Below are positions 35,366 to 44,286 of a stretch of DNA of 64,000 nucleotides, piece after piece. The translations under genes and the position numbers were made by a program. Source of the DNA: Sporosarcina luteola (GTDB lineage Bacteria; Bacillota; Bacilli; Bacillales_A; Planococcaceae). Every line of letters begins with the position of its first letter. Position 1 is the stretch's first letter. The notes beneath the pieces are model-generated. The model saw nothing but the letters and a program-made list of their open reading frames with translations, was not told the DNA's origin and did not search any database. The stretch lies in the NCBI RefSeq assembly GCF_023715245.1, contig NZ_JAMBNV010000001.1:2046001-2110000 (forward strand), in the 5' to 3' direction.

Positions 35366-36751
35366 CTAACGCAGTAGAGACCTTACAATCGCCAGTTTAT
35401 TTCCATACGGCGGATAACCAAGACGGACAGGCAGCTTTGTACTTCTCTTCAAGATCGATTTCGCATGAGTAAAGAGGTCAAAGCTTGCCTTTCCATGATA
35501 GGCATTCATGCCGGATGCTCCTACTCCACCGAAAGGCAGATGGATATTGCCAACGTGGGAAATGGTATCGTTAATGCAGCCTCCGCCAAATGAAAGATGT
35601 TCCAAGAAATAATCCTGCGCTTGCTCATTTTCAGAGAAAAGATAGGCTGCTAAAGGTTTGGGTAGTTGGCGGATACGTTGAATAGCCTCCCCTAAATTCC
35701 CGTAGGACAAGATTGGAAGAACAGGACCGAATATTTCATCCACCATCGCGGGCCCGTCCCATGAAACGCCATCCAAGAGGGTCGGACTCATGTATAGATT
35801 GTCACGGTCCATTATGCCTCCGTAGACGACATGGCTCTTTTCCTTATTAATAATTTCAGCCAGTCGATCAAAGTGTTTTGCGTTGACGATTCTTCCATAA
35901 TCGGGACTTTCCACGCTGTCCTCTCCATAGAAGTCGTGTATGCAGTTGATGAGTTCCTTTAGAAGTTGCTTCTTCACTGTTTCATGGACGAGAACGAAGT
36001 CAGGGGCGACACAAGTTTGCCCGTTATTCACGTATTTGCCCCACACAATCCGTTCCGCAGCCCTCTTCAAGTTAGCAGTCTGATCGACGATGACAGGACT
36101 TTTCCCACCAAGCTCCAACGTGACCGGCGTTAAACGTTCCGCTGCTGCCTTCATGACAATCTTCCCGACAGCAGCACTGCCCGTAAAAAATATATAATCA
36201 AAAGGTGCATGGATCAATGCGGAAGTTTCCTCAATCCCGCCTTCCACGACCTGTACATAATCTTGCGGAAAAATTTCCGTCAATAGATCTTTTATGATTT
36301 TAGCTGTATGGATAGTTGCTTCAGACGGTTTGACGGTTACACAGTTTCCCGCAGCAATAGCGCCAACTAATGGATCCATAATTAACTGAAAAGGGTAATT
36401 GAAAGGTCCAATGATCAAAACAGCACCATATGGTTCCCGTACGATGAAACTTTTCGCCGGTTGCAGATGTACTGGCGTCTTCACAGATTCAGGCTCCATC
36501 CATCCCCTTAAATGCTTCACCATGAATGAAATGCTAGATAATACGAAACCGACTTCCGTCACGTACGATTCAAACTGGCTTTTCCCTAAATCTTTCTGCA
36601 ACGCTTCAAAAATCTCTTCTTCCTTTTGAACGATCGCTTTTTGTAAACGCCTCAACATGTCTAACCTGAATTCCACAGTTTTTGTCACTCCGGAATCATA
36701 AAAGTTTCGTTGAAATGCGATTTTCGATTCGATTTCTCGAGAAATTTCCAC
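35366..36751 (-). CDS. Class 3-type aldehyde dehydrogenase (YwdH-like)
   Basis: 461 residues. The NAD-binding FTGSAAVGKIV is near 190, the glutamate motif VTLELGGKSPVIV near 215, and the catalytic cysteine in NGQTCVAPDF near 250. The C-terminal hydrophobic end (GNKLAIVRSLL) is reminiscent of fatty-aldehyde dehydrogenases. It oxidises aldehydes, probably medium or long chain, to acids. The start codon is GTG with GGAG ten bases upstream. Single-gene unit. Confidence 0.88.
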   Translation of the reverse strand: MEISREIESKIAFQRNFYDSGVTKTVEFRLDMLRRLQKAIVQKEEEIFEALQKDLGKSQFESYVTEVGFVLSSISFMVKHLRGWMEPESVKTPVHLQPAKSFIVREPYGAVLIIGPFNYPFQLIMDPLVGAIAAGNCVTVKPSEATIHTAKIIKDLLTEIFPQDYVQVVEGGIEETSALIHAPFDYIFFTGSAAVGKIVMKAAAERLTPVTLELGGKSPVIVDQTANLKRAAERIVWGKYVNNGQTCVAPDFVLVHETVKKQLLKELINCIHDFYGEDSVESPDYGRIVNAKHFDRLAEIINKEKSHVVYGGIMDRDNLYMSPTLLDGVSWDGPAMVDEIFGPVLPILSYGNLGEAIQRIRQLPKPLAAYLFSENEQAQDYFLEHLSFGGGCINDTISHVGNIHLPFGGVGASGMNAYHGKASFDLFTHAKSILKRSTKLPVRLGYPPYGNKLAIVRSLLR

Positions 36752-36990
36752 AATTAGCCCACTCCTTCAACAAATTAAATTGTCAATATAGCAAAAGAAC
36801 CGAATTCACTTCGTCAAATTCCGACCAATTACGCAGTTTGGGGAATTGAATGTCAACATATACTATGAGTACATAATTCATTTAATTTGCACCTTGAATT
36901 TAAGTGTAACAACCTATATAGCCAATGAAGAAAGGCTTGTTTATCCGGTGGGCAAGCAATAGGTCTAATGATTCTTTTTCGGTAGTAAGC

Positions 36991-37017
36991 GTTTCAGTCC
37001 CTCTCATTCACGGGTAA
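36991..37017 (+). promoter_or_regulatory. SigB-like promoter
   Basis: GTTTCA, 15 bases, GGGTAA. This matches the general-stress sigma-B consensus (GTTTAA-N13-15-GGGTAT) and lies about 50 bases before the small gene at 37070. No comparable sigma-A boxes are seen there. Confidence 0.6.
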
Positions 37018-37069
37018 AGACATAACACATAGCCACAAACCAATAATGAATGAAATGGAGGAAATGAAC

Positions 37070-37228
37070 ATGACAACAACAGAAACTTGGTGGGAAACAA
37101 TTTTTGAGGGGAATCTTTCCTTAGGTCTCAACAAGGAGCGCGTTACGGACCTAGATAATGAAACTTTCCTCTACTTTGACCCAAAACATGAAATGGATCA
37201 TGATACTAACCAAAACCATACACACTAA
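37070..37228 (+). CDS. Small acidic protein, unknown, behind SigB-like promoter
   Basis: 52 residues, acidic, with a His/Asp/Asn-rich tail (DHDTNQNHTH). The start at 37070 has GGAGG eight bases upstream and replaces an ATG eight codons earlier. Promoter, ribosome binding site and a good terminator frame the gene tightly, so it is real although I do not recognise the family. Its SigB-like promoter suggests induction by general stress. Confidence 0.6.
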   Translation: MTTTETWWETIFEGNLSLGLNKERVTDLDNETFLYFDPKHEMDHDTNQNHTH

Positions 37229-37234
37229 TAGACA

Positions 37235-37263
37235 GGCTTCCCGATCGAAGGGAAGCTTTTTTA
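37235..37263 (+). terminator. Terminator after the small acidic protein gene
   Basis: GCTTCCC, loop, GGGAAGC, then TTTTTT. Confidence 0.85.
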
Positions 37264-37293
37264 CGTCCTGCTTCGGGTGGCTTTTATTACTTG

Positions 37294-38148
37294 TTATTCT
37301 ATGCTTCTCCACAAATATAACGCAGCATAACTTAAATAAGGTGACCATGAAGGAAAATGAACAATCATTTCATCAGCGGTCGGTTTACGGTCGAGATTCC
37401 ATAAGCGTTTCAAAGCATTTTGAAGACCGATATCGGCTAATGGAAATAAATTCGGCCGCCCTAGCCCGAACATGAGGAAGTTTTGCGCAGTCCAAGGCCC
37501 AACTCCCCGATGGACAATCATCTCTTTCATCACTTCCGCATCATCCATCTGAGTAAACCTTGCCAACTCCAACTTGCCATCCACTATCGAGCGGGACAAT
37601 CCGATTACATATTCCGCTTTCCTGCCACTGAATTGAAGCTTCCGTAAATCCTCCACTTCGAGTGCAGCAATCGTTTCTGGATTCGGGTATCTCCAAACAC
37701 CCTCCTGATTTGAACCAAAAGCTTCAACAAACCGCATTGTCAAGACGTGTGAAAACGCCAAATTCAACTGTTGGTGAATGATGTTTTTCATTAATGTACC
37801 ATAGAGTGAAAAACTTTTGATGAGAGGCGTACCAGAATGTACCTTAAAGAGCTGTTCAAGATCCGTACCTATAAAATGATCTGCAATTTCATCCAATGGA
37901 CGGTTAAAATGAAATACGGACTTAAGTTGATCAACCTGCTTTGTATTCATCGCATTTTTCAATAGGAAGGATGGAGATTCTTTCGATCCTAAGCCATATA
38001 GGCTGATGATATTCCCTTCCTCCATTGGTATGCGGATTTCACGTTTTGCGAGGTCCACAGAATTCACAGGGTCCCCCGCTAGTCGTTCCAGTGCTTTATC
38101 AAAGTCATATGCGAACGGAATCGAAAATTGTGTATCGATACTCATCAC
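37294..38148 (-). CDS. AlkA-like DNA-3-methyladenine glycosylase
   Basis: 284 residues. The HhH-GPD core lies at ~125-280: the hairpin is VHRGVGPWTAQNFLM and the catalytic Asp is in FPLADIGLQNAL. The N-terminal 110 residues form the AlkA_N-like half. It excises alkylated purines from DNA; it resembles B. subtilis YfjP/AlkA. The start is a GTG or ATG at 38148/38145 within GAGGTGATG; the ribosome binding site is very close, so the exact start is uncertain. Confidence 0.85.
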   Translation of the reverse strand: MMSIDTQFSIPFAYDFDKALERLAGDPVNSVDLAKREIRIPMEEGNIISLYGLGSKESPSFLLKNAMNTKQVDQLKSVFHFNRPLDEIADHFIGTDLEQLFKVHSGTPLIKSFSLYGTLMKNIIHQQLNLAFSHVLTMRFVEAFGSNQEGVWRYPNPETIAALEVEDLRKLQFSGRKAEYVIGLSRSIVDGKLELARFTQMDDAEVMKEMIVHRGVGPWTAQNFLMFGLGRPNLFPLADIGLQNALKRLWNLDRKPTADEMIVHFPSWSPYLSYAALYLWRSIE

Positions 38149-38269
38149 CTCTTTTCTTCATATTCTACCTTTTATTCGTGCTTATAAAAAACTTTTAGAA
38201 ATAGTGTTGACTTCTATGGAAAACAAGCTATAATAATAAATGTGCAGTAAGCAAGCAACACTTTCTCCC

Positions 38270-38342
38270 GATTCCGTAGCTCAGCTGGGAGAGCGCTACC
38301 TTGACAGGGTAGAGGTCGCTGGTTCGAGCCCAGTCGGAATCA
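38270..38342 (+). tRNA. tRNA-Val (anticodon GAC)
   Basis: 73 bases, full cloverleaf. Acceptor GATTCCG / CGGAATC with discriminator A, D-arm GCTC/GAGC, anticodon stem CTACC / GGTAG with loop TTGACAG (anticodon GAC), T-arm CTGGTTCGAGCCCAG. No CCA is encoded. It stands alone, not in a cluster. Confidence 0.95.
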
Positions 38343-38393
38343 TTAGGTGCCAAACCTATTGGGACAACCGTCGGAACAACGGTTGAGCCCGCA

Positions 38394-38437
38394 TAAACAG
38401 TCCTATTAGGCCGGATGCCTAGGGGCTGTTTTTTTGT
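38394..38437 (+). terminator. Terminator after tRNA-Val
   Basis: AACAGTCCTATTAGG, loop, CCTAGGGGCTGTT followed by seven T. Between tRNA and terminator lies another hairpin, CAACCGT / ACGGTTG (~38365-38385). Confidence 0.75.
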
Positions 38438-38564
38438 GCTTACTTTTAATTGAAATTCCAGTTGAGAATCTACATACAACGAGAAACAGTAAAAATGTGT
38501 TATTTCCTGAAAAGCCCGCATAGGCTAGTATGTATGTTTCAAATAATAGTTAAAGGATGGATGA

Positions 38565-40625
38565 ATGGATAGCAAGTCTTCAAAAAACCAAAAGCCAGTC
38601 GGTCAAAATCCTAAGCAAGATCAATTGGATCAATTCCGTGTGCAAAACACAGGAAAACAGATGACGACAAACGAAGGCAGAGTGATTCCGAACGACGAAC
38701 AGACCTTAAAAGCAGGTGTGCGTGGTCCTTCCCTTCATGAGGATTATTGGTTTTTAGAGAAAATGTCCCACTTCAACCACGAAGAAATCCCCGAAAGAGT
38801 GGTCCATGCAAGAGGTTATGGAGCATACGGCGAGTTTGAAAGCTACCAATCGATGTCCCATGTCACGAGAGCGGGATTCTTACAGGAACCTGGCAAAAAG
38901 ACTCCTTTGATATGCCGTTTTTCCACCGTACAAGGGCCGAAAGGGTCTTATGATACGGCTAGGGATTTGCGCTGCTTGGGAGTCAAGCTCTATACCGACG
39001 AGGGCAACTACGATCTAACGACAATTGCCATGCCTGTTCTCATCATTCAAGATCCGATGAAGTTTCCGGATTCAATGCACGCCTACCAAAACAAGCAGGA
39101 TGACGGGATACCGACGGCCAGCGGAGCACACGATAGATTCTGGGATTTTGTTGCAAACAACCCGGAATCCATTCATATGGTTACGTGGATTATGTCCGAT
39201 CGAGGCATCATAAGAAGTTATCGGATGATGGAATCATGGTCGATCAACACCTATTTATTCGTTAATGGAGAAGGTGTGGCAACCTTTGTCCGTTTTGTTT
39301 GGAAGCCTGTCCTTGGAGTCCACTCCCTGCTACAGGAAGAGGCGCTCAAAATAGGCGGGCTTGACCCGGACTTCCATCGGAAAGATTTACGGGAAGCAAT
39401 TGACCGTGGGGCATATCCCGAATATGAACTAGGCGTCCAACTCATTCCAATGGAAGATGAATTCAAGTATGATTTCGATGTTCTGGATCCTGCCAAGTTC
39501 TGGCCGGAAGAGCTTATCCCTGTCCAGATCATCGGTAAAATGACGTTAAATCGGAACGTGGATAATTACTTTGCTGAATTGGAGCAAGTAGCATTCAACC
39601 CTGCGAATGTTGTTCCGGGGATCGGTTTCTCGAATGATCCTGTTTTACAAGGAAGATTACTTGCTTACAGGGATACACAGCAATACCGACTCGGAAGCGC
39701 CAATTATGAACAACTGCCAGTCAACAGGCCTCTCTGCCCGTTCCACAACAATACACGAAGAGGCGTTATGAGGATGCGGATTGATGTGGATCAAGTGAAC
39801 TATCATAATAACTCCCTCGCTAATAATACCCCCTATACGGCGCCACCTGAGGAAGAGATCTTTATACATTACCCTCGAAAAGTTGAGGGTCACATCATTC
39901 GTGGACGAAGCCCTTCATTCAATGATTTTTTCTCGCAACCGAGAATTTTTTGGAATAGCTTGACGCCTGTAGAGAAGCAACATACCATTGAAGGATTTAG
40001 CTATCAGCTCGGAAAAGTCAAAAGTGAATCTGTTCGCCAGCAAAATGTCGATTTATTGGTAAATGTGGATAGAGAGCTCGCCAACATCATCGCGGATAAT
40101 ATTGGCGTTAATCGTCCAAGCGGAACAAATGTCACTGTCTCAACTAAATTCTCTTCCCTTAGCCAGGAAAGCACTCCTAAGTATGCATATTCATTAAAGG
40201 TCGGTGTGCTAATCGGCAACGGATTCAACAGCAGCGAAGTGACAAGCGCGCTCCGTGCGTTACAAGAGGCCGGGACTTTTGTCGTCATCATAAGTGAAAC
40301 GCTTGGAACCGTCACAGGGGATGATGGCACGAAATTAAAAGTCGACGAAACATTCCTGACCTTCAGTCCTTACCTCCTAGATTCGATCTACGTTGTAGGC
40401 GGTAGTCACAGGAACCAAGCTAAGTTCAACTATGAAGTCACTTACTTTACGCAAGTCGCCTATAAGCATTACAAACCTATTGGCATCGCTTCCACTGGAC
40501 AGTCATTTATGCAGGCAACAGATGATAACAATTTAGCTGGAGTCGTCTTTGCCGCAAATAACCCAAACTTCGGAGAAGATTTCGTCACTGCTATCGCGCA
40601 GCAACGTTTTTGGAATAGAAAATGA
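38565..40625 (+). CDS. katE: Large-subunit (clade 2) catalase, KatE/HPII type
   Basis: 686 residues, the same length as the B. subtilis sigma-B-dependent catalase KatE. The catalytic His is in ERVVHARGYGAYG near residue 85, CRFSTVQG follows, and the haem Tyr ligand is in GRLLAYRDTQQYRLG near 365. The last ~150 residues (YSLKVGVLIGNGFNSSEV ...) are the DJ-1/PfpI-like C-terminal domain of large catalases. It decomposes hydrogen peroxide. It has an AAAGGATGG ribosome binding site. I see no clear SigB box in the 130 bases upstream. Confidence 0.93.
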   Translation: MDSKSSKNQKPVGQNPKQDQLDQFRVQNTGKQMTTNEGRVIPNDEQTLKAGVRGPSLHEDYWFLEKMSHFNHEEIPERVVHARGYGAYGEFESYQSMSHVTRAGFLQEPGKKTPLICRFSTVQGPKGSYDTARDLRCLGVKLYTDEGNYDLTTIAMPVLIIQDPMKFPDSMHAYQNKQDDGIPTASGAHDRFWDFVANNPESIHMVTWIMSDRGIIRSYRMMESWSINTYLFVNGEGVATFVRFVWKPVLGVHSLLQEEALKIGGLDPDFHRKDLREAIDRGAYPEYELGVQLIPMEDEFKYDFDVLDPAKFWPEELIPVQIIGKMTLNRNVDNYFAELEQVAFNPANVVPGIGFSNDPVLQGRLLAYRDTQQYRLGSANYEQLPVNRPLCPFHNNTRRGVMRMRIDVDQVNYHNNSLANNTPYTAPPEEEIFIHYPRKVEGHIIRGRSPSFNDFFSQPRIFWNSLTPVEKQHTIEGFSYQLGKVKSESVRQQNVDLLVNVDRELANIIADNIGVNRPSGTNVTVSTKFSSLSQESTPKYAYSLKVGVLIGNGFNSSEVTSALRALQEAGTFVVIISETLGTVTGDDGTKLKVDETFLTFSPYLLDSIYVVGGSHRNQAKFNYEVTYFTQVAYKHYKPIGIASTGQSFMQATDDNNLAGVVFAANNPNFGEDFVTAIAQQRFWNRK

Positions 40626-40669
40626 AGCAAACCTTTTGGAACGTCTTAAAAATACGATCCAGAGTGTCG

Positions 40670-40714
40670 ACAAAAGGGATGGAAATCGAATTGATTTCCA
40701 TCCCTTTTGTCTTA
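40670..40714 (+). terminator. Strong terminator after katE
   Basis: An 18-bp perfect stem, ACAAAAGGGATGGAAATC / GATTTCCATCCCTTTTGT, with a five-base loop. Confidence 0.85.
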
Positions 40715-40751
40715 TTAGACGCATTGACGCCAAACGTTAGACTAACGCAAC

Positions 40752-40835
40752 GTTGATTTCCGTTCCGGGCGGACGCTTTCCGAGGGGCTTACCCTCAGCC
40801 TCCTCGAAAAGTCGCCGCCCTGCAATCCAATCAAC
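40752..40835 (+). repeat. Dispersed repeat, family A, short copy 3
   Basis: GTTGATTTCCGTTCCGGGCG ... GCCCTGCAATCCAATCAAC. The ends match family A copies 1 and 2, but the interior is reduced to a single CGAGGGGCTTACCCTCAGCCTCCTCG hairpin-like core (84 bp against ~220). It lies with the terminator in the 370-base gap 40626-40995, which holds no other gene. Confidence 0.6.
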
Positions 40836-40946
40836 TGGATGTCCCTTAGAGCATCGACATATGTCTAGCTGGTCTGGAACGTCTTAAAAGTCGTTCTTTT
40901 TTGCTTACAAGACAACTGTTAGCTGGATATCATTACATAAAAAAGT

Positions 40947-40975
40947 TTGACAACTTTGTGAACAAGGTAAATAAT
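40947..40975 (+). promoter_or_regulatory. Sigma-A promoter of small membrane protein gene
   Basis: TTGACA, 17 bases, AATAAT, ending about 20 bases before the gene's start codon. Confidence 0.6.
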
Positions 40976-40995
40976 ATAGAAAAGGGGTGTTGGTA

Positions 40996-41229
40996 ATGGA
41001 ATCCAAATTGAAGATGTTAAATGCCGTTAAAATTGTCGGACTTACAGTACTAGCGATCGGAATCTTCGTTTTCTCGTACGGGTTCTTTGTAAGCGATTAC
41101 AGTGCAATCACCGGCATCGGAATTGGAACTGTGATGGGAGCTATTTTCATCTTCCTAATGGGGGTCTTCTTTGTTGCAACGGAAGAAATGCTCGAGAAGA
41201 CGGATAAAGGGATGCGCAGTATTCAATAA
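40996..41229 (+). CDS. Small two-helix membrane protein
   Basis: 77 residues. Two hydrophobic helices (about 12-32 and 40-62) with a short Gly-rich turn between, and a charged C-terminus (EEMLEKTDKGMRSIQ). The start at 40996 has AAAAGGGG upstream; promoter and terminator frame it. I do not recognise the family. Confidence 0.65.
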   Translation: MESKLKMLNAVKIVGLTVLAIGIFVFSYGFFVSDYSAITGIGIGTVMGAIFIFLMGVFFVATEEMLEKTDKGMRSIQ

Positions 41230-41237
41230 AAAAAGAA

Positions 41238-41264
41238 AGGAGCGCCCAAAGTGGCGCTCCTTTC
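41238..41264 (+). terminator. Terminator after the small membrane protein gene
   Basis: AGGAGCGCC, loop CAAAGT, GGCGCTCCTTT. Confidence 0.8.
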
Positions 41265-41271
41265 CTGTTAC

Positions 41272-41390
41272 GTCTAGACTCCGGGCGCCAGATGCTCGGG
41301 TCATAAGCCATCCCTGCTGCGAGGCAAAGAACGCCTCTTCGCAGGGTTGGCTTATGCGTGTAGCATCTAAGCAGGCGCCCTTCGCTTTTG
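41272..41390 (-). repeat. Dispersed repeat, family B, copy 2
   Basis: GTCTAGACTCCGGGCGCCAG ... GGCGCCCTTCGCTTTTG. Inside is a long nested hairpin CATAAGCCA-CCCTGC-GAGGC / GCCTC-GCAGGG-TGGCTTATG. It ends six bases before the qoxD stop codon, so it may act as the 3' end of the qox operon. Confidence 0.7.
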
Positions 41391-41395
41391 TTCTA

Positions 41396-41677
41396 TCACA
41401 TATCCCAAACCAATATTAACAACGTTCCGAAGATGGTGACGAGCGCTATCGCAATTCCGTAATAAATATTTGCGTAAATCGCCACTTTGTCTTCCGACTC
41501 ACCTGCATGCATAAAGCCGACAAGTTGCACTGCAGCTTGTATGAATGCCGTGGCCAAAAGAATCGTCATCCCTACTGCAAATGACACATCTAAGAAGTAG
41601 ACCGTCAATGCTGCAGCAGTCAGAACTAACGAAAAGACAAATCCCATTACTTGTTTACGCGGGAATAATTCGCTCAT
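41396..41677 (-). CDS. qoxD: Cytochrome aa3 quinol oxidase subunit IV
   Basis: 93 residues with three membrane helices, the size and plan of QoxD (prokaryotic cytochrome c oxidase subunit IV family). It follows qoxC after one base. It has no cofactor and is thought to stabilise the complex. It ends beside repeat family B copy 2. Confidence 0.9.
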   Translation of the reverse strand: MSELFPRKQVMGFVFSLVLTAAALTVYFLDVSFAVGMTILLATAFIQAAVQLVGFMHAGESEDKVAIYANIYYGIAIALVTIFGTLLILVWDM

Positions 41678-41678
41678 A

Positions 41679-42275
41679 TTACATCATTCCTTTCAAGTAG
41701 ATGAAGCTGAAGATGAAAATCCAGACAACATCTAAGAAATGCCAGTAAAGTGAGAAGATGAATGATTTATTTGCCGTTTCGGGCGTCAAGCCACGTTTTT
41801 TCACCTGCATGATAATGAAGAGTCCCCAGAAGAGACCTACTGTCACGTGCGCACCGTGCGTCCCTAATGTCGTCAAAAGGATGCCTGTGAATGCACTCAC
41901 TTGAAGGCCTGCGCCAACATGGACATAATGTGTGAACTCATAAATTTCGACGCCCAAGAATGCCAGTCCGAGGAGTAATGTGATGGCAAAGAACGTCATC
42001 ATTGCATTTTCCCTACCGATCCTCATGGCATGAACGCCAAGACCGATTGTAAAACTACTTGTTAACAGTAAAATCGTTTCAATGAGCACCGGCGTTATTT
42101 CGAAAATCTCTGCGCCAGCCGGTCCGCTCCCCGTACGATGTTCCAATGTAAAATAGGTTGCAAAGAGCGTCGCAAACAACATCACTTCAGCCCCTAGGAA
42201 AATCCAGAAACCTAATATGTTCAACTTATTCTGTTCTGTACCATATTCGAGCGGAAGCGAGTTATCGGTTTTCAT
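41679..42275 (-). CDS. qoxC: Cytochrome aa3 quinol oxidase subunit III
   Basis: 198 residues, five membrane helices, haem-copper oxidase subunit III family ([20 protein letters not shown] near the N-terminus; [12 protein letters not shown] near 140). Its start overlaps the end of qoxB by 14 bases, and GAGGTG lies eight bases before the ATG. Confidence 0.93.
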   Translation of the reverse strand: MKTDNSLPLEYGTEQNKLNILGFWIFLGAEVMLFATLFATYFTLEHRTGSGPAGAEIFEITPVLIETILLLTSSFTIGLGVHAMRIGRENAMMTFFAITLLLGLAFLGVEIYEFTHYVHVGAGLQVSAFTGILLTTLGTHGAHVTVGLFWGLFIIMQVKKRGLTPETANKSFIFSLYWHFLDVVWIFIFSFIYLKGMM

Positions 42276-44220
42276 CAGCTAACACCTCGCTATCTTTTTC
42301 TGTTGCTTCTATTTCTTCGACAGGAATGTAATATCCGTCGTCTTTTTCAAATGAACGGTGAGCCATGCATGCAAAGATTGCAATGGTCGTAATAATCGCC
42401 GGAATCCACATACTGAATATGAATGAGAAGCCCCAAACAAAGAAGATGCAACTCATGATGAATGGTACTCCGCTGTTATTCGGCATATGAATCTTTTCAA
42501 TGCTCCCTTTGAATAAAGGCTGACCTTTTTTCTTATAATCCCAGAATGCTTCGATTGAATCGACATGTGGCGTTCTCGCAAAGTTATACGCTTGAACAGG
42601 AGTCTGTGTCGCCCATTCAAGCGTACGAGCATTCCACGGATCTGAACCGATATTTCTTGAAGAATGGCGCGTGCTGTAATAGACGTTATAGACGATTAAC
42701 GCGAATCCGATCGCCAGACCTACCGCTCCCACGAAGGAAAGCATGTTCAACGGACCATATCCAGTTGCTTCAGAATACGTGTACAGTCGGCGCGCTTGCC
42801 CATCCAATCCAGTGAAGAACATCGGGAAGAATGTGACGTTAAAGCCGATTGCGATAAACCAGAACGCCCATTTTCCAATTCGTTCATTGAGCATGAAGCC
42901 GAACATTTTCGGCCACCAATACGTAAGACCGGCCAGCATCGCGAATACGACACCCGGAATGATCGTGTAGTGGAAATGCGCAACCAAGAACATCGTATTA
43001 TGGTATTGGTAATCGGCACTCGCCATACCGAGCATAACTCCTGTCACTCCACCGATTGTGAAGATCGGGATGAACCCTACTGAATACAACATCGGAACTG
43101 TAAATTCGATTTTTCCTTTCCGCATTGTCAACAGCCAGTTGAATATCTTAATTCCTGTTGGAATCGCAATCGCCATTGTCGTAATGGAGAAGATACTATT
43201 GGTTAGAGGTCCTTGCCCCATTGTATAGAAGTGGTGAGTCCAGACTAAGAATGAGAAGAAGGAAATGATCACAATTGAAGCGACCATCGATGTATACCCG
43301 TAAAGATTACGGCGTGAAAACGTGGAAATGATTTCACTATATATACCGAATGCCGGCAAAATGAGGATATATACTTCCGGATGTCCCCAAACCCAGAACA
43401 GGTTCGCCCAAAGCATATCCATTCCGCCATTAGTCATCGAGAAGATATGGGTGCCAAATAGACGGTCCATCGTTCCCAACAAAAGTGTAACTGTGAGGAC
43501 TGGGAATGCGAAAACTACAATCGCGTTCGTGATTAAAGCAGTCCAAGTGAACATTGGCATTTTCATCAATTTCATACCAGGTGCTCTCATCTTAAAGATT
43601 GTCGTAACGAAGTTAATACCCGAGATCAATGTACCAATACCGGCTATTTGAATCGACATCAAATAATAATTCGTTCCGACGGATTGACTGAAGTCATTCC
43701 CTGCAAGCGGGAAATACGAAGTCCAACCAGCATCAGGAGAACCCCCGATAACGAATGAGATATTGAATAACATTGCACCCATAAAGAACAACCAGAAACT
43801 AAGCGCATTCAAACGTGGAAACGCTACATCGCGCGCTCCGATTTGTAAAGGTACAACGAAGTTCATTAACGCATAAATGAACGGCATCGCCATGAAGATA
43901 ATCATTACAACTCCATGGGTCGTGAATACTTCATTGTAATGTTGGGCATCCAACAATTTGTTATCTGGCACGGCAGTTTGCGCCCGCATCATCAACGCAT
44001 CAACACCGCCCCGGAATAGCATGAGCAATGCAGCAATGATATACATGATGCCGATACGCTTATGATCAACAGTTGTCAACCACTCGCGCCATAAATAACT
44101 CCATTTTTTAAAATATGTTAAGCCTATTAAAATCGCAATAACGGTTAGACCGATGGCAACCATAGATGCGTAAATTGCAGGGCTAGGATGAGGTATGGCG
44201 AATCGATCAAAGTAATCCAT
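42262..44220 (-). CDS. qoxB: Cytochrome aa3 quinol oxidase subunit I
   Basis: 652 residues with about 14 helices. Haem and CuB ligands are visible: the low-spin haem His in [14 protein letters not shown], the CuB/cross-linked region [19 protein letters not shown], and [11 protein letters not shown] carrying the haem a3 ligands. It is the proton-pumping catalytic subunit that reduces O2. It lies directly after qoxA, with a GGAAGGAG ribosome binding site. Confidence 0.95.
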   Translation of the reverse strand: MDYFDRFAIPHPSPAIYASMVAIGLTVIAILIGLTYFKKWSYLWREWLTTVDHKRIGIMYIIAALLMLFRGGVDALMMRAQTAVPDNKLLDAQHYNEVFTTHGVVMIIFMAMPFIYALMNFVVPLQIGARDVAFPRLNALSFWLFFMGAMLFNISFVIGGSPDAGWTSYFPLAGNDFSQSVGTNYYLMSIQIAGIGTLISGINFVTTIFKMRAPGMKLMKMPMFTWTALITNAIVVFAFPVLTVTLLLGTMDRLFGTHIFSMTNGGMDMLWANLFWVWGHPEVYILILPAFGIYSEIISTFSRRNLYGYTSMVASIVIISFFSFLVWTHHFYTMGQGPLTNSIFSITTMAIAIPTGIKIFNWLLTMRKGKIEFTVPMLYSVGFIPIFTIGGVTGVMLGMASADYQYHNTMFLVAHFHYTIIPGVVFAMLAGLTYWWPKMFGFMLNERIGKWAFWFIAIGFNVTFFPMFFTGLDGQARRLYTYSEATGYGPLNMLSFVGAVGLAIGFALIVYNVYYSTRHSSRNIGSDPWNARTLEWATQTPVQAYNFARTPHVDSIEAFWDYKKKGQPLFKGSIEKIHMPNNSGVPFIMSCIFFVWGFSFIFSMWIPAIITTIAIFACMAHRSFEKDDGYYIPVEEIEATEKDSEVLADENR

Positions 44221-44286
44221 ACTTGTTGTACTCCTTCCGAAAATTTATTTCGTGGCAAATTAACTATAAAGAGAATTCTAGTAGAT

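Noticed and set aside
38270-38437. tRNA-Val as integration site of a mobile element
   Set aside because: The tRNA is intact, no integrase lies nearby and no second copy of its 3' end was seen in the window.
38228-38521. 97-residue minus-strand frame across the tRNA
   Set aside because: It overlaps a perfect tRNA-Val and its terminator and has no protein-like composition.
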